NCBI GenBank assembly: GCA_020635495.1
Contig: JACJZQ010000010.1
Coordinates: forward strand, 1-64,000
Direction of reading: 5' to 3'
DNA from: Flavobacteriales bacterium
GTDB taxonomy: Bacteria; Bacteroidota; Bacteroidia; UBA10329
Length of the DNA stretch: 64,000 bases
A program made the position numbers and the translations under genes. Below, piece by piece: positions 1-9,525 of the stretch. Position 1 is the first letter of the stretch. The number at the start of each line of letters is the position of its first letter. The notes beneath the pieces are model-generated. The model made no database searches. It saw only the letters and a program-made list of their open reading frames with translations, and was not told the origin of the DNA.

Positions 1-1
1 A

Positions 2-118
2 GTTAGGGCAAAGGAGTTGCTTGGTTGTCACAGCAAGCTTCGTGTTAGGGCAAAGTAGTTGCTTGATTGCAACAGCAAGCTTCGTGTTAGGGTAAAGGAG
101 TTGCTCGGTGGCACCATT
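2..118. repeat. 42-bp direct tandem repeat, about 2.8 copies
   Basis: Unit 1 is 2-43, unit 2 is 44-85, and a diverging third copy starts at 86 and decays after about 30 bases. Each unit starts GTTAGGGCAAAG and ends AGCAAGCTTCGT. Units 1 and 2 differ at only a few positions and carry a short inverted repeat, TTGCT against AGCAA. No reading frame or spacer structure is visible. The left flank is outside the window, so the array may be longer. Confidence 0.85.
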
Positions 119-139
119 GTTACTGGAGAAGGCTGGACC

Positions 140-345
140 GTAAAACGGTTGAAGTGATGGGAAAGAGGAAATCCTAAAGAGGAAATTCGAAACACGAAAT
201 CTGAAATTCGAAACTGGTCTACTAGTTAACTGATTCACTGATTCACTAATCAACTTATCTCTTATCTCTTGTCTCTCGTCCCTTGTCTCTCGTCTCCTTC
301 GGCTTGCTCACCGAAGCTGACCTCAGCTTTTGAAAAGATAGGTTC
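140..345. repeat. Low-complexity intergenic words and small hairpins
   Basis: No gene is seen here. The stretch is built of short near-repeats: AATTCGAAAC words (about 185-215), GATTCACT words (230-250) and a pyrimidine tract of CTTATCTC/TTGTCTCTCG words (250-296). Next come two overlapping hairpins, CTTCGG/CCGAAG (297-302 with 311-316) and AGCTGA/TCAGCT (315-320 with 323-328). They share bases, so they cannot form together. They lie just downstream of the minus-strand START gene and might help end its transcript, but there is no clear T-run. Confidence 0.5.
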
Positions 346-348
346 CGC

Positions 349-954
349 CTAGTTGCGGTTCTGGTGGCCGGTTATGTGCGCTTTCAGGTTGCTGAACGTC
401 TCAAACGGCTGAGAACGGCTGGCCCAGTTAAGCGCAAAGGTTGGAATGAAACCGCCCGGATCGACCTTATTGTACAGCATGATCTCTGTACTGTCTGTAC
501 CCGCCTGTTGTACCAGCGAGTACTCGGCTGCGAAGATGCTGATGCGTACCGCATCATCATTTAAAGGAATATGCTCGGGTGCCACCTGCATGCTGATGGT
601 GTAACCTTCAGGAGTTCTGGTGGTGGTTACTTTCACGATGAGGTCGCGGTTTTTGACCAGCGGCATATCCATGAACTGGTAGTAGTAGAAGGTGGAATCG
701 TTGGGGCGGTCAAGTACTTCGGTGCGTTCGCAGTACGGAATCCAACTGGGGTAGGAGGCAATGTCTTGCAGCCTTTCCAGCACCATGTCGGGGCTTCCTG
801 CAACCTTCATTACCGACCGCGTTGGTTTGAGGCCGTTCTCATCCGGTTTACCTATGTAGGTGGTTATCTGGTCCTTGTCTTTGGTCAGTGTCCATGGGCC
901 GCTCAGATCGGAGAGCAGCGTGAGGGAAAGGAGCAGGGCAAGGGGTCGGATCAT
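349..954 (-). CDS. START-domain lipid-binding-like protein, exported
   Basis: The 201-residue product has a hydrophobic N-terminal signal peptide (residues 1-18) followed by a single START-like domain (about 20-195) of the StAR-related lipid-transfer superfamily. Typical features are the YPSWIPYC segment, the central NRDLIVKV strand and a long C-terminal helix starting near NWASRSQPFETF. START domains hold a hydrophobic ligand in a helix-grip fold; the ligand here is unknown. The gene starts 4 bases after the mqnE stop and is probably cotranscribed with it. Family assignment is fairly firm; a specific role, and any link to quinones, is only suggested by position. Confidence 0.8.
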   Translation of the reverse strand: MIRPLALLLSLTLLSDLSGPWTLTKDKDQITTYIGKPDENGLKPTRSVMKVAGSPDMVLERLQDIASYPSWIPYCERTEVLDRPNDSTFYYYQFMDMPLVKNRDLIVKVTTTRTPEGYTISMQVAPEHIPLNDDAVRISIFAAEYSLVQQAGTDSTEIMLYNKVDPGGFIPTFALNWASRSQPFETFSNLKAHITGHQNRN

Positions 955-958
955 CTAC

Positions 959-2122
959 CTAAGATTCAATGGCCTCGGCAGCAAAATCGTAATTCAGATA
1001 ATCGGTAACCGTGTTGTAAAGCGTATCGCGCTCTATCGGATGGCGACCCACTTCTTTGATGAGGCCCACCAGTTCTTCGGTGCTCAGCGCAGGGTTCTGG
1101 TCTTCGGCCCCGGCCATGCTGTAGATCTTGGTGCTATCGTCTATGGTTCCGTCAATGTCGTCCACGCCAAAGGCCAAACTCATCTGCGCGGTCTGGCGGC
1201 CTATCATGGGCCAGTAGGCTTTCACATGCCCGAAATTGTCCATGTAAATACGACCGATGGCATAATTGCGGAGGTCTTCAATGGTGCTGACCTCAGGGAT
1301 GTGACTCATCTGGTTATCGCCATTGCGGAACTTGAGCGGAATGAAGGTGTTGAAGCCGCCCGTTTCGTCTTGCAGGTTTCGCAGACGGTTCATGTGGTCT
1401 ACGCGATGCTCGAATCTTTCCACGTGGCCATACAGCATGGTGGCGTTGCTGGGCATGCCCAATTGATGCGCGGTGCGATGCATCTCCAACCACTGTTCTG
1501 AGGTACACTTATCGTTGCATATCTCCGCACGGATCTCTTCATCAAAGATCTCGGCACCACCGCCAGGTAACGAATCCTGCCCGTGGTCTTTGAGTATCTG
1601 TAATCCTTCGCGATAGCTGACCTTGGCCTTGCGGCACATGTATTCCAACTCCACGGCCGTAAATGCCTTTACGTGGATGTCTGGCCGTATCTCCTTCACT
1701 TTTTTTATCAGCGATGCGAAATAATGCAAGCCCATTTTAGGGTGTACCCCGCCAACAATATGAACCTCGGTTATCGGCTTGCCTTCGTAATTCCTGACAA
1801 TTTCCAGAATCTCAGCTTCGGAAAGTTCCCAGCCCTCGTTCTTCTGTTTCAGTAGGCGAGAGTAGGAGCAGAACTTGCAATCGAACACGCAGATGTTGGT
1901 CGGCTCCACATGGAAATTGCGGTTGAAGAACACCTTGTCGCCATGGCGTTTCTCCTTAATGTGGTTGGCCAACGAACCGAGATAACCCAGTTCGCCTTTT
2001 TCGTACAGAAAAACACCTTCATCAAAAGAGATGCGTTCGCCATCCAGCACTTTCTGCGCAATGGTTTTGAACTTGGTGTCCAGCGTACTCGAAAGAATGT
2101 GTTCTAAGCCGTTCGTGTTCAT
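959..2122 (-). CDS. mqnE: Aminofutalosine synthase (radical SAM)
   Basis: This radical SAM enzyme of the futalosine route to menaquinone joins the MqnA product to S-adenosylmethionine to give aminofutalosine. The 387 residues carry the cluster motif CxxxCxxC at Cys78, Cys82 and Cys85, followed by VHIVGGVHP and a C-terminal GRHPIERDTLYN stretch that fits MqnE better than its relative MqnC. The ATG overlaps the preceding TAA by one base (TAATG), implying translational coupling with the upstream metalloprotease gene. No other mqn gene is in the window, so the pathway is dispersed, as is usual in this phylum. Confidence 0.9.
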   Translation of the reverse strand: MNTNGLEHILSSTLDTKFKTIAQKVLDGERISFDEGVFLYEKGELGYLGSLANHIKEKRHGDKVFFNRNFHVEPTNICVFDCKFCSYSRLLKQKNEGWELSEAEILEIVRNYEGKPITEVHIVGGVHPKMGLHYFASLIKKVKEIRPDIHVKAFTAVELEYMCRKAKVSYREGLQILKDHGQDSLPGGGAEIFDEEIRAEICNDKCTSEQWLEMHRTAHQLGMPSNATMLYGHVERFEHRVDHMNRLRNLQDETGGFNTFIPLKFRNGDNQMSHIPEVSTIEDLRNYAIGRIYMDNFGHVKAYWPMIGRQTAQMSLAFGVDDIDGTIDDSTKIYSMAGAEDQNPALSTEELVGLIKEVGRHPIERDTLYNTVTDYLNYDFAAEAIES

Positions 2123-3384
2123 TACTTCACAATATTGATTCTGCGGGTTACCACTTCGTTTTCTGACCGTAATTCAAGAACATACGAGCCTGTTTTTAGT
2201 TCGGAAACATCGAGCTGAACGGCTGCAAATCCCAATCGGATGTTGGATTCTGACAGTACCATTTTTCCTGATAGGTCAAAGATCCGAGCATCTGTCAGAA
2301 GACCATCTTTTTGGTCTGATTGAATGTTGATCACGTCAGAAGCCGGGTTCGGATAAACGTTCAACGAAGCTTCCAGAATGTGCTCTTCAACTCCTACTGG
2401 ACATTGATTGAGCGCGTTGGAGTTCTGCAAACTTGCCCGTGGTCCGTTCAAAGCGGCACGCATACGGTCTTTCTGTCCGTTGGTGAAAAAGAACAGGCAC
2501 ACATCATTGCCATAATCCATGTAGTTGTTGAACATGTCGCTGTTCGAACCATTGCCACAAGATGGATGCGGGTAAGTGGCATCGCAACCATAATTAGGCT
2601 CCATTTGTTTGGGCGTGTCAGCAACGGCATCGTCTGCATTGCAGTTGGAGTTGTCGGCAACAGGTCCCCACAGGTGATCGAGGTTCAAGTAATGGCCGAT
2701 CTCGTGCGTGGCGGTTCTTCCCATATCATAGGATGGAGATGAGCTGTCGAAACCAAAATAGGCATAGCCGATAACTACGCCATCAAGCAACGGATTGATG
2801 CCCGGTTGATACGCATAACCCAACAATCCCGAACCGATATTGCACACCCAGATGTTGAGATAGTCTGAAGAAGGCCAAGGGTCGTGTCCGCCAAGAGAGG
2901 TCACTTTCACATCATCAGAACCGAACCAGTTGGCAACATCGGTTTCGGTTCTGGTAATTCCGTTGGTGGCGTAGCCATCCGGGTTGCATGTGGCCAATTG
3001 GAATTGGATCTCGCAATCTGCCACACGGTTGGTCCAAATGGTTGGCACTCCGCCAATGTCTGAATTGGTGCCGCGATAATCTTGGTTCAGAATATCGATT
3101 TGAGACTGGATCTGGGCATCTGAAATGTTCTGAATGCTGGTCTTGTAAACCACATGCACCACCACTGGAATAATGATAACTGCACGCTCCGCATCTTGGT
3201 TGTTCTCTATCCACCTTGCGGTGAATTCTTCTATCTGCTGTCGGGTGGTGACAAGGTTCGGGTCTGCCTCCAACTGCTCCGCCATCTTTCTGGATGTGGC
3301 GCAATGCTCATCATGCTGATGCTGGGCAAATGCGCTGAACCCGAATGTGAAAACGAGAAAAGCTCCAAGTAAATATTTGATCAT
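2122..3384 (-). CDS. Secreted M43-type (cytophagalysin-like) metalloprotease with T9SS tail
   Basis: A 420-residue secreted zinc protease. The signal peptide is residues 1-20, starting at MIKYLL; an in-frame ATG 7 codons upstream would precede it with charged residues. The zinc motif HEIGHYLNLDH (about 227-237) fits HExxHxxN/GxxH of the pappalysin/cytophagalysin family, and YMDYGND further on is the likely Met-turn. Paired cysteines are consistent with an extracellular protein. The last 80 residues (VYPNPASDVINI onward) are a T9SS type A sorting domain, so export across the outer membrane and surface attachment or release are expected. The chosen ATG lies 19 bases from a TAGATTTG -7 box. Confidence 0.9.
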   Translation of the reverse strand: MIKYLLGAFLVFTFGFSAFAQHQHDEHCATSRKMAEQLEADPNLVTTRQQIEEFTARWIENNQDAERAVIIIPVVVHVVYKTSIQNISDAQIQSQIDILNQDYRGTNSDIGGVPTIWTNRVADCEIQFQLATCNPDGYATNGITRTETDVANWFGSDDVKVTSLGGHDPWPSSDYLNIWVCNIGSGLLGYAYQPGINPLLDGVVIGYAYFGFDSSSPSYDMGRTATHEIGHYLNLDHLWGPVADNSNCNADDAVADTPKQMEPNYGCDATYPHPSCGNGSNSDMFNNYMDYGNDVCLFFFTNGQKDRMRAALNGPRASLQNSNALNQCPVGVEEHILEASLNVYPNPASDVINIQSDQKDGLLTDARIFDLSGKMVLSESNIRLGFAAVQLDVSELKTGSYVLELRSENEVVTRRINIVK

Positions 3385-3402
3385 TTCATTCAATTTGAGC
3401 GG

Positions 3403-3410
3403 CAAATCTA
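3403..3410 (-). promoter_or_regulatory. Candidate -7 box (TAGATTTG) for the M43 protease gene
   Basis: On the minus strand this reads TAGATTTG, a full match to TAnnTTTG, and lies 19 bases upstream of the ATG at 3384. No good TTG -33 element is seen at the usual 17-23 base spacing. Its position argues for the shorter start and for transcription of protease-mqnE-START as a unit. Confidence 0.5.
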
Positions 3411-3430
3411 AACAAGTAACCCAACCCGAA

Positions 3431-6400
3431 TTATCGTATTAAAGTCACAGATCCGCTTTTGGTGAAGGTTTCGCCCGTTGAAGTCTCAAAGCTGATGAAG
3501 TACACGTAAGCTCCTTGCACCTGTTCTTTTCCGTTATAGGAACCATCCCAACCCTGGTTAGGATCGTTGGTCTCAAAAATGCGTTGTCCCCATCGGTTGT
3601 AAACCTGAAACAGGAAACTCTCTGCCTGTACGTAAATGGTAACAGGCCTGAAAATGTTGTTCACGCCTTCTGGCATAAAGGCATTTGGTACAAACACGTT
3701 AGGGTGCTGGCGGGCACAAGCCTCGTTCGATCGGCTCAACTCCATGAACTCAACGGAAGGCGTGCCCACCGTGTTTCCCGGTCCTTCAACTGCTTCAATG
3801 TAGTAGCAGAAATTACCCTCTCCAATAATGATCTCTTCAATCGAATCCAAGAACGTCAACTGGTTGGGCGGAACAGTTCGGTAGTACTGGAACGGCCCTT
3901 CGTAACTACGGTAAATGTTGTAAGCGGTAACGCCTCCATTCCAACCTTCATATGGGTTCCATTGCAGGGAGTTGGTACGGTCTGAGTTGGCTTCGGCCTC
4001 CAAGTAAATGGTTCTGCTCATGTTGAGTGTGTCCGCGTAATTATCGCAGCTGTCAACGCCAATGACCTGATAGTAGTAACTGGTGTTCTGAGGTTGTGCA
4101 CCGGCATCCACGTACTCGTAGAAACGGGTGTTCGGGTCAAACGGAACGAACCACAGATAGTTGAGATTATCGGGCTCTGTACCGCGCTGAATTTCAAACC
4201 CGAGATAACCGGCCACACTGTCTGAGAAGAAATATTCCTCAACCCCCGTATTACCTGGCTGTACCGTGGTGTTGTAGTTGTATCCGTAATCTGGCCTTTT
4301 GGGCACGTTGGCCAAAATGCACCTTCCGTTAGAGGTGGCCGTTACGTTACTTCCGTTCTGCTTGGCGCGAACGAAATAGCAGTATTCTGCCGATGCCTGT
4401 AGGTTATCATGATAGAAAGTGGTGTCGGCCGTGGTGCCGATCTTGGTGTAATTGCCACTGTTCTCAGAAACGTAAATGTCGTAATACTCGATGCCCTGCG
4501 GCCAGTACCAGTAAGCTGTCCAATTCAGCGTTGTTGAAATGTTGCAACTGTCATAATCCGCCTGCAGGAATATGGTTTCGTGGTGGTCGGTGCCATCCGC
4601 AATACTCCCGGACGGAACTCCTGGAATATCGCAGTTGTTGACGGCAAAAACCTGGTACCAAAGCGACTGAGAAGATGCATCTGTCACCATGTCCGTCCAA
4701 CACGTGTTGTTGTATCCATAGACCGTGTCCATTGGAAGCCAGGCAAACTGATTAGGGTTCAGCAGGATGTGATATTCAACAACGTTCGGACTCGGATTGG
4801 GAGGCCAGCAGACAGTGATGAATCCGGTTACCGGGTCTACAACCACAGAATCTATGGGCTGTGGAGCAGGTTGCTCTGAACTGGTGAGGATATCACCAAC
4901 GATATTCGAAACGGAAGTACACGGCAGGTTGTCCGTCAACTCTACACGGTAATTCACCTGTTCATTACACCAAACAATCGGGTCCTCATAAGCGAGCCCG
5001 AAAGTGGTTCCTATCACATTCCAAGTTCCGATCGGGTATTCTCGATAAACCTGATAGAGTCCTTGTCCGTTCCCATTGGAAGATGCCAACGGAGGCGTGG
5101 CCACTGGAGTCCAGTTCAGATCAACGGTTGTTCCATCTTCACTCATGGTCAAATAGATGGACGAAATGGTGTCAACGGGAGCGGTTATCACTTGGTCGTT
5201 ACACCCGGAACGTGTTCTGATCACATAAAAATTGGGGCCAGAAGTGGTTGGAGGATTGGCACCACCAACGTTGTGGGTGTACGTGCCAGTGTTGATGTCG
5301 GTAACCGTTCCAATTTCAGTGTAAGGTCCGCTGGCAGAAGTGCTGTGGTAAATGATGTATTCCTCGAATGACGGTGGATTGGAGTTGTCAGTTACCGTTT
5401 CCCAACTGAGCGTAATGTTGCCGTTAGCATCTGTACTTGCGCAATGAGGATCAGGACTTGGAACGATCGCCTCGCCCAATACCGTTACCGCCACATTCAC
5501 AATATTCGACCCACTTGCTGGGCAGTAGTCATCTTGGTATTTGAACAAGAAATTGTAGGTATTGGTCAGGTTTCCACAGTCATCATAAATACCCACATGG
5601 TTACAGTCCGTCTGCCAGTTAAAGGTGGTTCCGATACTGCCGTTTCCGGTAGTTATAGGTGGAACAACATTGGAAAGTGTGGCGCACGGGGCATTGGTAC
5701 ATCCGCTGTTGGCGTTGGTAAAGTTACTTCCGAACTGACTGCCCGAGGCGGTGAATTCCAACACCTGTCCGGCATCGGCATCGGTACCGGTAATATCAAA
5801 TGAAACGAGGTCTCCGGCATTGACGGTAACTGCAAACCCTGACCCGGAAGCAGGTGCTGTCCAGTTAGGCGCTACCACTTGCGGAACGTTATTCGGGTTG
5901 GTGCAGGCAATGAGCGAGACCGTCATTTCTCTAACGGTTTGCGATACCAACTGGCCGCATCGCCAACCGAAAACCGCAATGGCCACAGACCAATTTCCTT
6001 GCTCGGTGCTTGGCGAATCGTATTCCAATTGGCCGGTCACCGGATCGAGAGAAACCAGGTCATAACCAGGATTCAAAGCAGGGCCAGGAAGCGGTGAGTT
6101 GAGAGAATAACCCGCTTGGTAGGGAATCAGGTCTCCGCCAGTTCCCGCAGGCTGAATGAACTGATAACTCAATGAATCGAGGTCGGAATCAACCGCGTCA
6201 CTATTGTATCTCAGCTCATACCCAGAGCAGAGCACCGATGTAGGCTTCTCAGAAAACTGTGGACTGGAGTCGTAGCATGGAAAAGTACTCTGGCCATTGA
6301 ACGGGTACATGGTGGCCGCATATCGTATCTCTTCAAACTGTGGCTGAACCAGATTAAGCGCGTTGGTTCGGCAGCAACGGAAGTATTTGATCACAAATCC

Positions 6401-6793
6401 GTTGGCGGGCGGAACACCGTTTATTTGAATCGGGTCTGTGCTGAAGAGGTATTCGGTTATGGAAATGTCGTTTGCACCAGCCTGGCCACATGGCACACCA
6501 CAACTACCCGTTGTGATGTCTGTTTCCGAGATCAGATTCAGGGTAATCGAAGCCCCTGCAAAATCGGGGTGATTGTCTATTGTGAGAAAATGACCTTGAG
6601 AATCGATTATCGTGTTCTGAACCGAGCAATCACGATACAATTTCAGGTAGAAAACGAATTTGCCAGCGTCAGGCCCCGTGTTCAGGCATTCCCAGTAAAT
6701 GTCTCCTCCAATAACGTGTTCAGCACGCGAAACATTCGGCAGTAGCACAAACAGAACGGAAATGAGAAAAAAAGCGTGCTTAAGAAGCTTCAT
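3431..6793 (-). CDS. Large surface adhesin with FN3-like repeats and type B T9SS (CHU_C) domain
   Basis: A 1120-residue secreted protein. The start at MKLLKHAFFL gives a clean signal peptide; an in-frame ATG 12 codons upstream is less likely. The N-terminal part (EHVIGGDIYWECL) is a beta-rich module common at the front of Bacteroidota adhesins. The middle, from about residue 450, has several fibronectin type III-like repeats (for example ITLSWETV, TVDLNWTPV, TLNWTAYWY). The last 85 residues (VFVPNAFMPEGVNN to SGSVTLIR) are the gliding-motility-associated CHU_C domain, a T9SS type B signal. It is probably a cell-surface adhesin or filament; its ligand is unknown. It lies 46 bases upstream of the protease gene, which has its own promoter box. 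Confidence 0.9.
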   Translation of the reverse strand: MKLLKHAFFLISVLFVLLPNVSRAEHVIGGDIYWECLNTGPDAGKFVFYLKLYRDCSVQNTIIDSQGHFLTIDNHPDFAGASITLNLISETDITTGSCGVPCGQAGANDISITEYLFSTDPIQINGVPPANGFVIKYFRCCRTNALNLVQPQFEEIRYAATMYPFNGQSTFPCYDSSPQFSEKPTSVLCSGYELRYNSDAVDSDLDSLSYQFIQPAGTGGDLIPYQAGYSLNSPLPGPALNPGYDLVSLDPVTGQLEYDSPSTEQGNWSVAIAVFGWRCGQLVSQTVREMTVSLIACTNPNNVPQVVAPNWTAPASGSGFAVTVNAGDLVSFDITGTDADAGQVLEFTASGSQFGSNFTNANSGCTNAPCATLSNVVPPITTGNGSIGTTFNWQTDCNHVGIYDDCGNLTNTYNFLFKYQDDYCPASGSNIVNVAVTVLGEAIVPSPDPHCASTDANGNITLSWETVTDNSNPPSFEEYIIYHSTSASGPYTEIGTVTDINTGTYTHNVGGANPPTTSGPNFYVIRTRSGCNDQVITAPVDTISSIYLTMSEDGTTVDLNWTPVATPPLASSNGNGQGLYQVYREYPIGTWNVIGTTFGLAYEDPIVWCNEQVNYRVELTDNLPCTSVSNIVGDILTSSEQPAPQPIDSVVVDPVTGFITVCWPPNPSPNVVEYHILLNPNQFAWLPMDTVYGYNNTCWTDMVTDASSQSLWYQVFAVNNCDIPGVPSGSIADGTDHHETIFLQADYDSCNISTTLNWTAYWYWPQGIEYYDIYVSENSGNYTKIGTTADTTFYHDNLQASAEYCYFVRAKQNGSNVTATSNGRCILANVPKRPDYGYNYNTTVQPGNTGVEEYFFSDSVAGYLGFEIQRGTEPDNLNYLWFVPFDPNTRFYEYVDAGAQPQNTSYYYQVIGVDSCDNYADTLNMSRTIYLEAEANSDRTNSLQWNPYEGWNGGVTAYNIYRSYEGPFQYYRTVPPNQLTFLDSIEEIIIGEGNFCYYIEAVEGPGNTVGTPSVEFMELSRSNEACARQHPNVFVPNAFMPEGVNNIFRPVTIYVQAESFLFQVYNRWGQRIFETNDPNQGWDGSYNGKEQVQGAYVYFISFETSTGETFTKSGSVTLIR

Positions 6794-6892
6794 TTGGGGG
6801 AACAGATCCTTTACGAGCGAAGTTACCATTTATTGCCCTCGTGTATCGGACAATTTGTGCTTGAATAACGCAGAAGAATACTGAAAGTTGCT

Positions 6893-8170
6893 TCAACTCA
6901 GCGGCTGACCTGCCGTAACCTGAGTAAGGTCATCTTGCTGAAGATATTGGTTGGCTAACGCTTTCAGCCTTTCCGGTGTAATGGTTTTGATGCGATGGAT
7001 GAGGTCGTGATGCGTGTCAATACCCAAACCGTACTCCAGATACATCTTCCATTTTGACGCAAGATGGAACGGGCCGTCAATCGATTTGAGAATGGAACCG
7101 AGCATGTAATTTCTTACCAATTCCAGTTCAGAGATCGGAATCAGCTCTTTTCTCAAACGCTCAATTTCGAAGTAGACCTCATTCAGCGCAGCTTGGCAAA
7201 CATCAGACCCCACTTGCGTGGAAATGGTGAGGTAACCGCTGTGCTGAAGGCTTACCATTCCAGCACCGATGCCGTACGTATAGCCTTTGTCCTCACGGAT
7301 GTTGCTCATCAGGCGCGAGCCGAAATAACCGCCCAGAACTGTACAGAGAATCTGCATTCCGATAAAATCCGAGTGATTGCGATTGAAAAGGATACGCCCC
7401 ACCCGAATGGCATTCTGCACCGCATCGTCTTTCTGAACATGCACGGTTTTCACTGATTCGCCATTGGTTTCCATGGCATGCTCTGGAATAGGAAGCCGCT
7501 TGTCCGAACCGAAATACGTCTCCAAAGCAGGCAACGTCTGTTCGTTGGTTCTACCTGCAACCAGAATGTATTTGATCCGCGATAGGATCTCTTGGTCGTG
7601 ATGGTCTACCAGATCCTGACGCTTCAGTTTCAAATAATCTTCAACCTCTGCAGAACGCCCGTAAGGATGGTTGTTCCCGTAAAGTGCCGCACTGAAAGCT
7701 TTGGCTCCCAGATACCCCACTTTCTGTTGATTCACCAACATTTCCTGCTGGTGCTGCAGCACATACGTTTCAAATTCCCTTTCAGGAAAAGCCGCTTCTG
7801 AATACACCTCAGCCAAGGTTGGTAGGGTGTTTTTCAGGTGCTTGTTCAGTGTAAATAGCGAGATGGAAGACTGATCGTGTGCCACCTCTGCTTGAAGGTA
7901 AGAACCGTAAAAATCAACGGCCTCGGCAATCTCCGCAGCAGAACGCTTGTTGGTTCCTTCCTTCATCAGATTTACTGTAGAAGAACCGACCAACAATTTG
8001 TTGGCGGTGGAGGTTCCGGTATCGAAAACCAATTCAACTTTCAGCACATCCTGCACACCCGCATTGATGTAAAACACCGGAAGTCCGTTGCTGAGATGAT
8101 GGACCTTTGGCTCGATCAGGTCGATGCTTTCGACCTTGCCGAATTCTGGCATTTGGGTTCTATCAAGCAT
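6893..8170 (-). CDS. M16 family peptidase-like protein, non-catalytic subunit
   Basis: 425 residues with the two-lobed M16 (pitrilysin/insulinase) architecture. Where an active member has HxxEH, this one reads SSTVNLMKEGT, so zinc-binding residues are missing. It keeps the C-terminal lobe signature SRLMSNIREDKGYTYGIGAGM region with the conserved Arg and Tyr. This is the pattern of the regulatory partner in heterodimeric bacterial M16B peptidases. Its ATG overlaps the end of the upstream active subunit by 8 bases (ATGCTTGA), which fits stoichiometric production as a pair. No signal peptide is visible with this start. Confidence 0.88.
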   Translation of the reverse strand: MLDRTQMPEFGKVESIDLIEPKVHHLSNGLPVFYINAGVQDVLKVELVFDTGTSTANKLLVGSSTVNLMKEGTNKRSAAEIAEAVDFYGSYLQAEVAHDQSSISLFTLNKHLKNTLPTLAEVYSEAAFPEREFETYVLQHQQEMLVNQQKVGYLGAKAFSAALYGNNHPYGRSAEVEDYLKLKRQDLVDHHDQEILSRIKYILVAGRTNEQTLPALETYFGSDKRLPIPEHAMETNGESVKTVHVQKDDAVQNAIRVGRILFNRNHSDFIGMQILCTVLGGYFGSRLMSNIREDKGYTYGIGAGMVSLQHSGYLTISTQVGSDVCQAALNEVYFEIERLRKELIPISELELVRNYMLGSILKSIDGPFHLASKWKMYLEYGLGIDTHHDLIHRIKTITPERLKALANQYLQQDDLTQVTAGQPLS

Positions 8171-9413
8171 CGCTTTTGCGTTTGTAAATGAGTGTGTTCG
8201 AATTCTTTTTGACCAGAGATTCGGTTGCAATTCGTTGAAGGTCTTTGGCCGTTACCGCCATGTACTTTTCCATCTCGGTATTGATGCTGTCAACATCTCC
8301 AAGCAGTTCGTGATAAGCTAAACCAATGGCCCGATTGAGCAGGTCCATTTCAGCAAATTCGTGGTTGGCCTCTATCTGGTTTTTTACCTTTTCCAACTCC
8401 TTGGCATCTACCAATTCTTTCTTCAGAAGTTCAATTTCTTCCCAGATGGCGGCTTCTGCTTCTTCAAAACTTCGGTCTTGCGAAATATGTCCTGCAACGG
8501 TGAAAAGACTCGGGTCGCGTTCGCCCATCAGAAAAGCGTTGGCGGACGTGAAAATCCGTTTCTCCTTTACCAACCGCTGTTGTAATCTGCTTGACTGCCC
8601 TCCCGAGAGCACATCAGACAACAGATCCCAAGCTTGGTAATCCTTGTCTGTCTTGCTGCACATATGAAACGAGATATAGATGGCATCCAGCGGTACTGGT
8701 CGTTCCACCTCAGATCTTCTTGCTTCGGTCTGTTTCGGTTCAGTTGGTAGGTTTCTGAGTGGCTTTTCGCCTTTGTCAATCGGCTCAAACCACTTTTCCG
8801 AAAGTGCTTTTACTTCATCCAACTCCACATTTCCGGCAACCACCATCACCGCATTTTTAGGCCGATAATGCTTCTGAAAGAATGACTTCACATCCGCCAT
8901 GGTGGCTTCTTCAATGTGCTTTTCTTCCTTACCGATGGTTGCCCAGTTGTACGGATGCTTCTGAAACGCCATGGGACGCATCAATAGCCATGCATCGCCA
9001 TACGGCTGATTGAGGTACCGCTGGCGGAACTCTTCAATGACCACATTGCGCTGCACTTCCAAACTTTTAGGCGTGAAAGCGAGGTTCAACATCCTGTCGC
9101 TTTCCAGCCAAAAGGCCGTTTCCAAATTCTGCGATGGCAGCGTGATGTAGTAGTTGGTGATGTCTGTAGAGGTGAAAGCATTGTTGGTGCCTCCAGCAAT
9201 CTGCAGCGGAGAATCGTAAGACGGAATGTTGGCCGAACCTCCGAACATCAAATGCTCAAAAAGGTGTGCAAAACCGGTACGGTTCGGGTCTTCATCTCGA
9301 GATCCAACATCATACATGATGTTGAGGCAGGCAAGCGGAGTTGACCTGTCTTGGTGTACAATGACCGTAAGGCCGTTGTTCAGTGTAAATCGTTCAAAAT
9401 CGATCTTTCCCAT
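8163..9413 (-). CDS. M16 family zinc peptidase, catalytic subunit
   Basis: 416 residues. The inverted zinc motif HLFEH lies near residue 50, in FAHLFEHLMFGGS. The downstream glutamate that completes the site is in NVVIEEFRQRY. The C-lobe is intact. The protein should cleave small or partly unfolded peptides with the adjacent inactive M16 subunit. The start at MGKIDFERF is preferred because it matches usual family N-termini; an in-frame ATG 8 codons upstream (9437) is possible. No signal peptide is clear, so a cytoplasmic location is inferred. Confidence 0.9.
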   Translation of the reverse strand: MGKIDFERFTLNNGLTVIVHQDRSTPLACLNIMYDVGSRDEDPNRTGFAHLFEHLMFGGSANIPSYDSPLQIAGGTNNAFTSTDITNYYITLPSQNLETAFWLESDRMLNLAFTPKSLEVQRNVVIEEFRQRYLNQPYGDAWLLMRPMAFQKHPYNWATIGKEEKHIEEATMADVKSFFQKHYRPKNAVMVVAGNVELDEVKALSEKWFEPIDKGEKPLRNLPTEPKQTEARRSEVERPVPLDAIYISFHMCSKTDKDYQAWDLLSDVLSGGQSSRLQQRLVKEKRIFTSANAFLMGERDPSLFTVAGHISQDRSFEEAEAAIWEEIELLKKELVDAKELEKVKNQIEANHEFAEMDLLNRAIGLAYHELLGDVDSINTEMEKYMAVTAKDLQRIATESLVKKNSNTLIYKRKSDA

Positions 9414-9525
9414 TAGCAAGGTTGCAATGATACGCATTGCCCCCGCATATCATAAAGACTGTTAAGGGCTCAATGATCTGTTTTGAACTGACGTTTCCAT
9501 CGCAACCTAAACAAAAACTTACATC

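Noticed and set aside
2..118. CRISPR-like array at the left edge
   Set aside because: The units abut directly with no spacers and the third copy decays; it is a tandem repeat.
860..1501. 213-codon plus-strand frame opposite mqnE
   Set aside because: It is antisense to a clear radical SAM gene and reads as low-confidence shadow sequence.
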